A stretch of 15,993 nucleotides of DNA. Origin: CAG-177 sp964587915 (GTDB lineage: Bacteria > Bacillota > Clostridia > Oscillospirales > Acutalibacteraceae). A model generated the notes under the pieces. That model worked only from the letters and a program-made list of their open reading frames with translations. It was not told the DNA's origin and did no database searches. Shown one piece after another: positions 5,511 through 12,774 of the stretch. The position numbers and the translations under genes are program-made. Positions within the stretch are counted from its first letter, which is position 1. Each line of letters begins with the position of its first letter. The stretch covers positions 1 through 15,993 of the forward strand of contig CAZPMK010000040.1 in the NCBI GenBank assembly GCA_964587915.1. The letters are read 5' to 3'.

Positions 5511-6479
5511 AATAGTGCCGATCGGCTTGGGAGTGAGGTCGAGGAGGACGCGGTTAATGCCGTCAACCTCATTAGTAATTCTGTCGGTTATATGATGCAG
5601 AACGGGATACGGGATTTCCTCGATTGTTGCCGTCATTGCATCTGTAGTATTTATGGCACGAATGATTGCGGGCCAGCCTTCATAGCGTTTGCCGTCCTTG
5701 ACGCCTACGCTCTTCATATCGGGAACCGCAATAAAATACTGCCAAACCTTGCCGGCAAGTCCGTTCTTGTCGAACTCTTCACGGAGGATTGCATCTGCTT
5801 CACGCAAAGCATGAAGTCTGTCACGGGTTATTGCACCGAGGCAACGAACTCCGAGACCGGGACCGGGGAACGGCTGACGGTAAACCATGTTATCGGGCAG
5901 GCCGAGAACCGAACCGACGACTCTGACTTCATCCTTGAACAGGAGCTTTACGGGCTCAACGAGCTCCATATCCATATCCTCGGGGAGACCGCCGACATTG
6001 TGATGTGCTTTTACGCCGTCGGATTCAAGAATATCGGGATAAATCGTACCCTGTGCAAGGAAAGAAATTCCGTCGAGCTTTCTTGCTTCTTCATCAAATA
6101 CTTTTATAAATTCACCGCCGATGATTTTACGCTTTTTCTCCGGCTCGCTGACGCCTGCAAGTAAGTCGAGGAAACGGTCGGTGGCATCAATATAAATGAG
6201 ATTTGCATCGAGCTGATTACGGAACACCTCAATAACCTGCTCGCTTTCGCCCTTGCGCATGAGTCCGTGATTAACATGGACACAAACAAGCTGTTTGCCT
6301 ATCGCCTTAATAAGGAGAGCTGCAACAACGGAGGAATCCACGCCTCCCGAGAGAGCAAGAAGAACCTTCTTGTCCCCTACCTGTGCTCTGACTGCGGCAA
6401 TCTGCTCATCAATAAACGCCTGTGCAAGCTCCGGTGTGGTAATACGCTGCATTGTTTCGGGTCTGACATTGCTGTTCAT
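5499..6479 (-). CDS. guaA: GMP synthase, ATP-pyrophosphatase subunit without glutaminase domain
   Basis: The protein aminates XMP to GMP using ATP, the last step of guanine nucleotide synthesis, in the cytoplasm. It has 326 residues: the P-loop SGGVDSS at 44-50 (N-type ATP pyrophosphatase), HVNHGLMRKGESEQV after it, GTIYPDILESDG, HHNVGGLPEDM, R-Q-P-F-P-G-P-G-L and the C-terminal dimerisation domain ending TIEWE. Typical bacterial GuaA is about 510-525 residues with an N-terminal class I glutaminase; that domain is absent here. This is not an assembly artefact: a GGAGG site lies 7 bases before the ATG, and the upstream gene ends 21 bases away. The form resembles archaeal split GuaA subunits. 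It must use free ammonia or a glutaminase subunit encoded elsewhere. The 3' end is the attachment site of the island. It forms an operon with the CofE-like gene. Confidence 0.93.
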   Translation of the reverse strand: MNSNVRPETMQRITTPELAQAFIDEQIAAVRAQVGDKKVLLALSGGVDSSVVAALLIKAIGKQLVCVHVNHGLMRKGESEQVIEVFRNQLDANLIYIDATDRFLDLLAGVSEPEKKRKIIGGEFIKVFDEEARKLDGISFLAQGTIYPDILESDGVKAHHNVGGLPEDMDMELVEPVKLLFKDEVRVVGSVLGLPDNMVYRQPFPGPGLGVRCLGAITRDRLHALREADAILREEFDKNGLAGKVWQYFIAVPDMKSVGVKDGKRYEGWPAIIRAINTTDAMTATIEEIPYPVLHHITDRITNEVDGINRVLLDLTPKPIGTIEWE

Positions 6480-6500
6480 TTTTCTTCCTCCGTTCCTTTA

Positions 6501-7694
6501 TCAATTGGTATAGTTATCGAAATATCCCTGAACAAGAACAACAGGAGTTCCCTTGTCGCCCGAACCGCTTGTCAGGTCGCAAAGTGAACCGATAAGATCG
6601 GTAAACTGACGGGGAGTTGTACCCTGTGCCGCCATGTTTCCGACAAGACTGCTTCCGTCCTTGGCTTCAATCTTCTTGGAAATTGCTTCTTTCAGTGCAT
6701 CGCCGTTCAAATCCTTGAAATCGTTATCGGCAAGATACTTGAGCTTCAGTTCGTTAGGCGTACCCTTGAGACCGTCCGTATAAGCAGGAGAAACGCAAGG
6801 GTCTGCAAGCTCCCAAATCTTTCCCTGCGGGTCTTTGAATGCGCCGTCGCCGTACACCATGACCTCTATCTTTTTGCCTGTTGCTTCAACCAAAAGACGC
6901 TGAGTTTCTTTTACGAAATCGGTGCAATCCTGCGGGAAGAGCTTAATTGTATCTTCGGTGGACTTATTTGAACCGAGAAGTCCGAATTTTTCATTGTATC
7001 CGCTGCCGTCAACAGATGCCGTAAGTATATCGTCAAGACCGCAGACAATTTTAGCACCCGCTTCTTTCAGCAGACGCTTTGTTCTTGCTCTTGTGTGGAT
7101 ATCGCAGGTAAGAACGCAATCGGTATAATTAAGGATGCTCTTTGCCTGATTTGCAAAAATTATTTCAACCTCGGCTCCTGCATCACGGATTATATTTGCA
7201 TAATAATCGACATAGTCAACGCCGGTAAATTCATGCTTGTTTTCGCCGAACAGCTCACGGTATTTTTCAAGAGTGAGAACATCGCTGTAGGGATTTATGC
7301 CCGCTTCGTCAAGCTGGTCAAAGGTAAGCAGATGATTGCCGACCTCATCGCTCGGATAATTCAGCATGAGAACAACTTTTTTTGCTCCCATTGCAATTCC
7401 TTTAAGGCAAATTGCAAAACGGTTTCTTGAAAGAATCGGGAAAATAACACCGATGGTCTCGCCGCCGAGCTTGTCCTTGATATCCTTTGCAATCGCCTGA
7501 ACGCTTGCATAGTTACCTTGACTTCTTGCAACGATAGATTCCGTTACTGCAACAACATCTTTGTCACGCAGAGCAAAGCCCTCTGAATTTGCCGCTTCGA
7601 TAACGCTGTCACTGACTATTTTCGCCAGATCATCGCCTTGGCGGATTATCGGGCAACGAATGCCGCGTGAAACCGTACCAACTTTTCTTTCCAT
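6501..7694 (-). CDS. CofE-like F420-0:L-glutamate ligase family protein
   Basis: This 397-residue protein resembles the family of coenzyme F420-0 gamma-glutamyl ligases (CofE/FbiB, PF01996), which add glutamate to a lactyl phosphodiester using GTP. The start V-S-R-G-I-R-C-P-I-I-R-Q-G-D-D-L and then DVVAVTESIVARSQGNY fit the family's opening beta strands and its D-x-x-x-x-x-x-K/E-x-x-x-R-x-x-G signature. Later blocks include CDIHTRARTKRLL, VMVYGDGAFKDPQGKIWELA, then D-P. It is longer than archaeal CofE (about 250). Relatives occur widely in Clostridia and Bacteroidetes that are not known to make F420, so the true substrate is unknown. It is the promoter-proximal gene of an operon with guaA, which suggests a nucleotide-linked role. 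The ATG at 7694 has AAGGGG upstream. Confidence 0.75.
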   Translation of the reverse strand: MERKVGTVSRGIRCPIIRQGDDLAKIVSDSVIEAANSEGFALRDKDVVAVTESIVARSQGNYASVQAIAKDIKDKLGGETIGVIFPILSRNRFAICLKGIAMGAKKVVLMLNYPSDEVGNHLLTFDQLDEAGINPYSDVLTLEKYRELFGENKHEFTGVDYVDYYANIIRDAGAEVEIIFANQAKSILNYTDCVLTCDIHTRARTKRLLKEAGAKIVCGLDDILTASVDGSGYNEKFGLLGSNKSTEDTIKLFPQDCTDFVKETQRLLVEATGKKIEVMVYGDGAFKDPQGKIWELADPCVSPAYTDGLKGTPNELKLKYLADNDFKDLNGDALKEAISKKIEAKDGSSLVGNMAAQGTTPRQFTDLIGSLCDLTSGSGDKGTPVVLVQGYFDNYTN

Positions 7695-7752
7695 TTTAAT
7701 GACCCCTTAATATAGAATGTGCGGGAAAATTCGGCTCTCACCGAACAGATAA

Positions 7753-7781
7753 ATTATATCATTTACGTCTTTTTCGGTCAA
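7753..7781 (-). promoter_or_regulatory. Sigma-A promoter of the cofE-like/guaA operon
   Basis: The minus strand reads TTGACC (7781-7776), 17 bases, TATAAT (7758-7753). This is the strongest promoter in the window. The leader of about 50 bases has a small TTCGG...CCGAA hairpin; no purine riboswitch fold fits in it. Confidence 0.85.
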
Positions 7782-7910
7782 GAGTTTTGACAAAATACGC
7801 GATGAAAAATCATAAAAATCGAAGCCCCCTGCAAGCGAATTTTTTGTGCATATCGCAACAGTAGCCGCAAAGAAGCGATTCGTGCACGCCTTAAACGGTG
7901 TGTTTTAAGC

Positions 7911-7941
7911 AAAAAAGCACCGCCGTTCAATACGACGATGC
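7911..7941 (-). terminator. Terminator of the metal ABC operon
   Basis: On the minus strand GCATCGTCG, a 7-base loop, CGGCGGTGC (9 bp with two G-U pairs) and TTTTTT follow the permease stop codon by 7 bases. The rest of the gap to the next promoter (7782-7910) contains nothing I can name. Confidence 0.8.
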
Positions 7942-7948
7942 TTCAAAT

Positions 7949-8785
7949 TTAATTGCTTCGTTTGCCGATTTTTCCGACAAGTGAAAAGACCGCAAATACT
8001 GCTATATCCGCCGCAACAACGGTTGAGCCGACGGGTGTTCCGAAAATCACGGAGGCAAAAATCCCCGAAACGGAGCACACAACGGAAATCACGGCGGCAC
8101 TGATGATAACCGCCTTAAAGCTCTTAAAAACTCTCATTGCGGAAAGTGCCGGAAAAATTATGAGTGCCGATATCAGCAAAGCACCCACAAGATTCATTGC
8201 AAGCACTATCACAACGGCTGTTATGACTGCGATAAGAATATTATACGCCTTAACATTTACACCCGTGGCACGGGCAAAATCCTCGTCAAAGGTAACGGCA
8301 AAAATTCGATGATAGAATATAACGAACACCAAAATCACCGCGACGGCAAGTCCGACACACAACCAAACATCGGAAAGCGAAAGAGTAAGTATTGACGTTG
8401 AGCCGAAAAGGGTTGAACAGACATCTCCGCTGACGTTGGAGGAGGTGTTAAATATGTTCAAAAGCAGATATCCGAGAGCAAGTGCACCCACGGAAATCAT
8501 CGCAATTGCGGCATCACCTTTGATTTTACCGTTTGTGTTGATTCCGAGCAGTATAACGGCGGCAACCACGGTAACGGGTATTGCAACCGTCATTGGAGCG
8601 AGGCTCAAAACGGCGGCTACGGACATTGCCCCGAAAGCAACGTGTGACAAGCCGTCACCGATCATCGAATATCTTTTAAGCACAAGACTTACTCCGAGCA
8701 GGGCGGCACAAAGAGAAATCAGCACGCCCGCAATAAGAGCGTAACGGACAAAGGGATAGGCAAGGTAGGCTTGGAGCATACTCAT
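7949..8785 (-). CDS. Zinc/manganese-type ABC transporter permease
   Basis: This is an integral membrane subunit of the ABC-3 family (ZnuB/MntB/AdcB-like), 278 residues, with about eight hydrophobic helices starting at residue 14 (ALIAGVLISLCAALLGVSLV) and a conserved LKRYSMIGDGLSHVAFGA segment, the family's cytoplasmic coupling region. It would move the metal released by the binding lipoprotein across the membrane, powered by the ATPase encoded just upstream. The ATG at 8785 overlaps the stop of the ATPase gene (TGATG) and has GGAGGTG 9 bases before it; a GTG at 8788 is an alternative. It is last in the operon, with a terminator 7 bases after its stop. The metal is more likely zinc than manganese given the His-rich binding protein and the Fur-type regulator, but this is not proven. 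Confidence 0.9.
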   Translation of the reverse strand: MSMLQAYLAYPFVRYALIAGVLISLCAALLGVSLVLKRYSMIGDGLSHVAFGAMSVAAVLSLAPMTVAIPVTVVAAVILLGINTNGKIKGDAAIAMISVGALALGYLLLNIFNTSSNVSGDVCSTLFGSTSILTLSLSDVWLCVGLAVAVILVFVIFYHRIFAVTFDEDFARATGVNVKAYNILIAVITAVVIVLAMNLVGALLISALIIFPALSAMRVFKSFKAVIISAAVISVVCSVSGIFASVIFGTPVGSTVVAADIAVFAVFSLVGKIGKRSN

Positions 8786-9492
8786 CACGCATCACCTCCG
8801 ACGGACAAAAATCTCTTTCCGATATCGCTTGCGGCGTATTCGTCACGGGTTCCGAAGAAAAGCGGTGTGTGACCGATATGAAGAATGTGCGTTGCATAAG
8901 CCGCGGCACTGCCGAGGTCATGAGAGACCATTATTACTGTCATTCCCCCATCGTTTACCTCTTTGATAATCCTGTAAAGCTCTTGCGTTACAACGGGATC
9001 AAGCCCTGCAACGGGTTCATCCAAAACAAGCAGCTTTTCTGCGGCACACAAGGCTCTTGCAAGCAGGACTCTTTGCTGTTGACCGCCCGAAAGCTCACGG
9101 TAGCACCTTGAGGATATTTCGGTTATGCCGAGCTTTTCGCTCCAATACTCCGCTTTTTCACGCTGTGCTTTTGCATAAAACGGACGGAATCCCGTACAAG
9201 CAAGACAGCCCGACAGCACGATTTCCGACACGCAGGCAGGAAAATCCCTTTGGATTTCTGTTTGCTGCGGAAGATAGCCTATCTGCTTTTGCTTGAGTCC
9301 GTCACCGAATTCAATTCTGCCCTTGATGATGTTTTTATGACCGAGCAAGGCTTTCATCAGGGTGCTTTTTCCCGAGCCGTTTTCGCCGACGATGCAAAGG
9401 TAATCTCCTTTACACACCTTGAAATTCAGCTCCGACACCACAGCCTTTCCCTCATATCCGAGAGAGACCCCGTTGCATTCTATAAGTGCCAT
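8785..9492 (-). CDS. Zinc/manganese-type ABC transporter ATP-binding protein
   Basis: This 235-residue ATPase subunit (ZnuC/AdcC-like) carries Walker A GENGSGKST (36-44), the Q-loop GYLPQQ (72-77), the signature LSGGQQQR (134-141), Walker B LLVLDEP (154-160) and the H-loop MVSHD. The length is normal for metal importers of this class. I chose the ATG at 9492, which has a full AAGGAGGTG site 8 bases upstream, over the TTG at 9495. The start shares one base with the stop of the binding-protein gene, and its own stop overlaps the permease start, so the three transporter genes are translationally coupled. Confidence 0.93.
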   Translation of the reverse strand: MALIECNGVSLGYEGKAVVSELNFKVCKGDYLCIVGENGSGKSTLMKALLGHKNIIKGRIEFGDGLKQKQIGYLPQQTEIQRDFPACVSEIVLSGCLACTGFRPFYAKAQREKAEYWSEKLGITEISSRCYRELSGGQQQRVLLARALCAAEKLLVLDEPVAGLDPVVTQELYRIIKEVNDGGMTVIMVSHDLGSAAAYATHILHIGHTPLFFGTRDEYAASDIGKRFLSVGGDA

Positions 9493-10430
9493 CAATAAAG
9501 CACCTCCTTGAGAGCCGAGAGATTATTACGCATCGAATCGAGATAGTTTTTGCCGCTCTTGATTTCATCGGAGCCGACAGATTGACACGAATCGAGAACA
9601 AGTACACCCGCACCCGTTGACTTTCCGACAGCCTCGGCAATGGAGCCATCCGAGCCGTCAATGATGAAAACATACGGTGCTTTAGTTTCTTTTGTTTTGT
9701 TTATAAGCGTTGCCATTGTTTCAAAGCTCGCCTCGGTTTCCGCAGAGCAGCCGGGAAAAGCGGCATAATATTTGAGTCCGTAATCCTCAACAAGATATCT
9801 GAACGGGAAACGGTCGGCAACGATGACGGTTTTTCTGACGGCGTTTGATACAGCCTGTGTGTATTCTTCATCAAGAGCATTCAGCTTCTCTATGTATTCC
9901 GCCGCATTTTTTCTGTATGTATCCGCATTTTGCGAATCAACGGCACATATCTCCTCGCAAAGACGTTCGGTGATTTTTACGGCATTACGCAGCGAAAGCC
10001 AAACGTGCTCGTCAAGCTCGGAGCCGTGTTCGTCATGTTCGTCTGTCTGCATTCCCTCAACGGTTTCTTCTTCAAGAGCGTTGACGGCATCCGTTATTGC
10101 AAAGATTCTCAACGACTCCGATGAAGCGGCGGCAACGGTTTTTTCTATCCATTTTTCGGAATCCTTTCCGATGCAAACAAGCAAATCCGCTGAGCCTATT
10201 GCAATTATGTCGGCGGCGTTCGGCTCATAGCTGTGAAAATCCTCTTTGCCGTCAAGCAAAAGAGTTAAGCCGTCATCACTGCCGAGTATGTTTTTGGCGA
10301 AATCGTATTGCGGAAAAGCGGTACAAACAATGCTCAAGCCCTCGTTTTTGACGGGTTGATTTTCGCATGAGCACAGCACGAGCATTACCGCCGTTATCGC
10401 CGTTATAAGTGAAATAATTTTCTTAAACAT
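9492..10430 (-). CDS. Metal-binding lipoprotein of the ABC importer (ZnuA/AdcA-like)
   Basis: This is the extracytoplasmic receptor that captures the metal and delivers it to the permease. With the ATG at 10430 (GGAGG 6 bases upstream) it has 312 residues and a lipoprotein signal: MFKKI, a hydrophobic stretch, then lipobox L-C-S-C with Cys22 as the lipidated residue. The frame upstream to 10502 lacks a ribosome site. Ligand regions: His66 in FHSYEP, an acidic/His loop DEHDEHGSELDEHVW at 130-144 and His142 in DEHVW. The third usual His (HDAFGYLA-type motif) is replaced: here the motif is ADRFPFRYL with Asp206. A similar variant may be common in clostridial homologues. It lies directly after the Fur-family gene under the same promoter. 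Confidence 0.88.
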   Translation of the reverse strand: MFKKIISLITAITAVMLVLCSCENQPVKNEGLSIVCTAFPQYDFAKNILGSDDGLTLLLDGKEDFHSYEPNAADIIAIGSADLLVCIGKDSEKWIEKTVAAASSESLRIFAITDAVNALEEETVEGMQTDEHDEHGSELDEHVWLSLRNAVKITERLCEEICAVDSQNADTYRKNAAEYIEKLNALDEEYTQAVSNAVRKTVIVADRFPFRYLVEDYGLKYYAAFPGCSAETEASFETMATLINKTKETKAPYVFIIDGSDGSIAEAVGKSTGAGVLVLDSCQSVGSDEIKSGKNYLDSMRNNLSALKEVLY

Positions 10431-10446
10431 CAATAGCCTCCGTGGA

Positions 10447-10836
10447 TTATTTACTGCATTTGCCGCACTTTCCGAGCAGGACGGTATGACTGTCAACCTC
10501 AAAGCCCGTGCCGGATTTTATGTCATTTTGTATTATTGTGCTCACGCCGCTGTCAAGGTGATACACTTTACCGCAGTCGGTACACTTCATATGCAAATGA
10601 CCGTCGCATTTTCCGTCGCTTATGTACTGATAAACAAAGCTGCGGCTGTTTCCCTTTACGGTGCGGTGAACCACGCCGTCCTCAACGAGCTTTGTCATAA
10701 GACGGTACGCCGTGCTTTTGCTTATTTCGTCCGAGCCGATAGCGGAAACCAGCTCCTCTATGCGGAATGACTTATCTTGATTCTTCCGTAAAAAATCAAC
10801 GAGCATTGCCCGCTGATGCGTGTTATATGTCTTCAT
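10447..10836 (-). CDS. Fur-family metal-responsive repressor (Zur/Fur-like)
   Basis: This 129-residue repressor has a winged-helix DNA-binding half (KSFRIEELVSAI, then S-x-S-T-A-Y-R-L-M-x-K-L-V-E-x-G, residues 23-54) and a metal-binding, dimerising half with HLHMKCTDCGK (80-90) and CGKCSK at the end; Cys85, Cys88, Cys124 and Cys127 make the structural zinc site. The ATG at 10836 has GAGGGG 7 bases upstream. It is the first gene of an operon with the zinc/manganese-type transporter, and its promoter carries two Fur-type boxes, so it probably represses itself and the importer when metal is plentiful. The target metal (zinc favoured) is inferred from the neighbours. Confidence 0.92.
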   Translation of the reverse strand: MKTYNTHQRAMLVDFLRKNQDKSFRIEELVSAIGSDEISKSTAYRLMTKLVEDGVVHRTVKGNSRSFVYQYISDGKCDGHLHMKCTDCGKVYHLDSGVSTIIQNDIKSGTGFEVDSHTVLLGKCGKCSK

Positions 10837-10854
10837 GGTATTACCCCTCAAATT

Positions 10855-10869
10855 TGAGAATTACTATCA
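10855..10869. promoter_or_regulatory. Fur-type operator 1 (overlaps transcript start)
   Basis: TGAGAATTACTATCA matches the 7-1-7 Fur-family consensus TGATAATNATTATCA at 13 of 15 positions. It lies between the -10 box and the ribosome site of the Fur-family gene, partly inside a perfect CTCAAATTTGAG palindrome (10847-10858). A bound dimer would block the start of transcription. Confidence 0.7.
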
Positions 10870-10873
10870 ATTT

Positions 10874-10901
10874 ATTATACACAAAGACAGCGAAAAGTCA
10901 A
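10874..10901 (-). promoter_or_regulatory. Promoter of the fur-like/metal importer operon
   Basis: The minus strand reads TTGACT (10901-10896), 16 bases and TATAAT (10879-10874). It sits between the two operators, giving a classic repressible arrangement. Confidence 0.75.
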
Positions 10902-10909
10902 TATAAATT

Positions 10910-10924
10910 TGAGAATTACTTTCA
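10910..10924. promoter_or_regulatory. Fur-type operator 2 (upstream of -35)
   Basis: TGAGAATTACTTTCA is a near copy of operator 1 (one base different; 12 of 15 to the Fur consensus) 55 bp upstream. The identity extends outward as AAATTTGAGAATTACT. A spacing of about five helical turns would put both dimers on one face of the DNA. Confidence 0.65.
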
Positions 10925-11000
10925 TTTTTTGCTTTTCTCTCTTTTCCGCAGAAAGCTGTTTTTTACTTCGACCCCCTTGCCTAATCGGTCAAAATTTAAT

Positions 11001-11026
11001 AAAAACCGACGGATATTCTCCGCCGG
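11001..11026 (-). terminator. Terminator after spoIIR
   Basis: On the minus strand CCGGCGGA-GAATA-TCCGTCGG (8 bp with one G-U) is followed by TTTTTATT. It closes the recD2-to-spoIIR gene run. Confidence 0.8.
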
Positions 11027-11047
11027 CGGTCAGGAAAGTATTGATTT

Positions 11048-11659
11048 TTAATCTGCTCTGAGCTTTTCTTTGAGGGATTCTATGATTTCCACAATCTTAA
11101 AGCGGATTTCATATTTTGAGCCGCTTTCAATGAGGTGTGCCCCGTCCTCTCCCAAAACCGTATCAATCTCGGTTTTTTCGCTTGCGGCAGGCAGGCACAG
11201 CGGAGGAAACATCACGCACCACCAATTGTGTCCCTCGGCGTTCCCGAGAAGCACCTTTATTGCGGTATAACGCCCTGCAGGAAGCGTGTAATCTCCGTAG
11301 GTACGAGTGGTGAAATATTCCTCGGCAAGACGGATATCCACGCCGTAGTCAAAGCCGTTGTCACGCAGGACGGAAAGAGCCGTTTCTTTGAGGCTGTCCG
11401 CATTTTCGACAAGGCATTTTTCGGCATTCTCCTTTTTAACCTCGCCCGAAAACAGCTCTCCTCCATGTTCGAGCAATGCATCACGCACAAGGAGCTTCAC
11501 ACGCTGATCCTCTTCGCTGTCGGAATTTGCAAGGATATGAAGTCTTACCACCTCTCCCCTCACCCTTTCGCAGGCTTTTCCGAAGCCCGCCGACGAAACA
11601 AATACCGCCGCAACAAGTGCAACGGCAACGGAAATTTCAATCATACTTCTTTTTCTCAT
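11048..11659 (-). CDS. spoIIR: Stage II sporulation protein R
   Basis: SpoIIR is made in the forespore and secreted into the space between the two membranes, where it triggers SpoIIGA to process pro-sigma-E in the mother cell. This copy has 203 residues: an N-terminal signal anchor (residues 7-25), the conserved VVRLHILANSDSEEDQ (37-52) with VRDALL after it, and AEGHNWWCVMFPPLC in the C-terminal half, all hallmarks of the family. I chose the ATG at 11659; the frame is open to 11692 but has no better start. The ribosome site (AAGGACGG) is weak and about 11 bases away, and it is buried in a hairpin. Its presence is the best evidence that the host forms endospores. Confidence 0.93.
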   Translation of the reverse strand: MRKRSMIEISVAVALVAAVFVSSAGFGKACERVRGEVVRLHILANSDSEEDQRVKLLVRDALLEHGGELFSGEVKKENAEKCLVENADSLKETALSVLRDNGFDYGVDIRLAEEYFTTRTYGDYTLPAGRYTAIKVLLGNAEGHNWWCVMFPPLCLPAASEKTEIDTVLGEDGAHLIESGSKYEIRFKIVEIIESLKEKLRAD

Positions 11660-11664
11660 AAAAC

Positions 11665-11705
11665 AAACCGTCCTTTTATGTTGTGATAACATTCTTGGAC
11701 GGTTT
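11665..11705 (-). terminator. Hairpin between mreB-like gene and spoIIR, covering the spoIIR ribosome site
   Basis: On the minus strand the arms AAACCGTCC and GGACGGTTT pair perfectly (9 bp), with an inner ATGTT/AACAT stem (5 bp) and GTTTT just after. The 3' arm contains the AGGACGG that would serve as the spoIIR Shine-Dalgarno. It could act as a partial terminator, a translation block, or both; which one cannot be told from sequence. Confidence 0.6.
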
Positions 11706-11713
11706 TGATGCTT

Positions 11714-12760
11714 TTATTCGGTTGAATCGGCGTTGAGACCGCCTATTTCGTCTCTCGCCTTGAATACATATCCGTTTTGACTCAAAATATCTATGTGAGA
11801 AAGAGCTTCACCCGTGCCCAAAGCCACGCAGTTGAGCGGGTCCTTTGCAACAACGGTTTTTACTCCCGTTTTGTCTCGCAGCATTTTGTCTATGCCGTGA
11901 AGCAAGGCACCGCCGCCGGTGATGTATATTCCCGAATCAGAAATATCCGCAGAAAGCTCGGGCGGTGTCAGTTCCAATACAGAACGCACGGTTTCGCTGA
12001 TTATTTCAAGCTGAGGACGCATTGCAAGATAAACCTCGGTTGAGCTGACATCAATGCTTACGGGCATACTCGTTATGAAGTGCTTACCCTTGACTGTCAA
12101 GCCGAGCTCGGCATTTCGGAGATATGAGCAGCCTATTTGCTTTTTGATAAACTCGGCGGTGCGTTCTCCGATTATAACATCGCGTTCACGCCTTATCTGC
12201 CTCATTATCGCTTCGTCAAAGGCGTTTCCCGCAACCTTTACGGAATCCGAAACGGAAATACAGCCCATCGTGATAACGGCAACATCCGTGGTTCCGCCGC
12301 CGATATCAACAACCATTGCACCCATAGGTCTGTCACTTTTAAGACCCGCACCGAGCGCCGCCGCAAGCGGTTCTTCGATAAGGCACGCCTTTGCCGCTCC
12401 CGCCGCCGTTATCAAATCGAGAATGGTACGCTTTTCAAGGCTCGTCACCATTGACGGAACACAGACTACGACATTCGGCTTGAACACCATGTTTTTACAT
12501 ATCTTTGAAAGGAAGTATCTGAGGATATGCTTCGTAGCGGTAAAATCGGACACCACACCGTGCTTCATCGGCTTTACTATGCGTATGGTATCGGGATTCT
12601 TTCCTATCATCTCATACGCCTTTTTGCCGACTGCCATAAGTCTTCCGCTGACGGTATCATAAGCGGCTACCGACGGCTCGGCAAGAACAATTCCCTTACC
12701 CTCGATGTATATGACTATCGAGGTAGTTCCGAGATCTATTCCGATATTGACTCCGAGCAC
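11714..12760 (-). CDS. MreB/Mbl-family rod-shape actin homologue
   Basis: MreB-type proteins form membrane-bound filaments that guide cell-wall synthesis. From the GTG at 12760 the protein has 348 residues, normal for the family. Nucleotide-binding motifs are present: GIDLGTT (7-13, phosphate 1), VPSMVTSLEKR, IEEPLAAALGAGL, DIGGGTTDVA (152-161, phosphate 2) and ITGGGALLHGID (adenosine). I prefer the GTG because MreB proteins start right before the GIDLGT motif and AAAGGCGG precedes it. An ATG at 12778 forms an ATGA overlap with the comF stop and would add six residues. Lying between comF and spoIIR, away from mreC/mreD, it is likely a paralogue (Mbl or MreBH type) rather than the main mreB. 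Confidence 0.9.
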   Translation of the reverse strand: MLGVNIGIDLGTTSIVIYIEGKGIVLAEPSVAAYDTVSGRLMAVGKKAYEMIGKNPDTIRIVKPMKHGVVSDFTATKHILRYFLSKICKNMVFKPNVVVCVPSMVTSLEKRTILDLITAAGAAKACLIEEPLAAALGAGLKSDRPMGAMVVDIGGGTTDVAVITMGCISVSDSVKVAGNAFDEAIMRQIRRERDVIIGERTAEFIKKQIGCSYLRNAELGLTVKGKHFITSMPVSIDVSSTEVYLAMRPQLEIISETVRSVLELTPPELSADISDSGIYITGGGALLHGIDKMLRDKTGVKTVVAKDPLNCVALGTGEALSHIDILSQNGYVFKARDEIGGLNADSTE

Positions 12761-12774
12761 GGTATCACCGCCTT

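Noticed and set aside
5382..6164. Long plus-strand open frame of 260 codons across guaA
   Set aside because: It is antisense to the strongly conserved guaA frame; its composition mirrors the guaA codon pattern and it has no ribosome site.
7695..7746. Purine or other riboswitch in the leader of the guaA operon
   Set aside because: The leader is only about 50 bases with one small hairpin; no aptamer core is recognisable.
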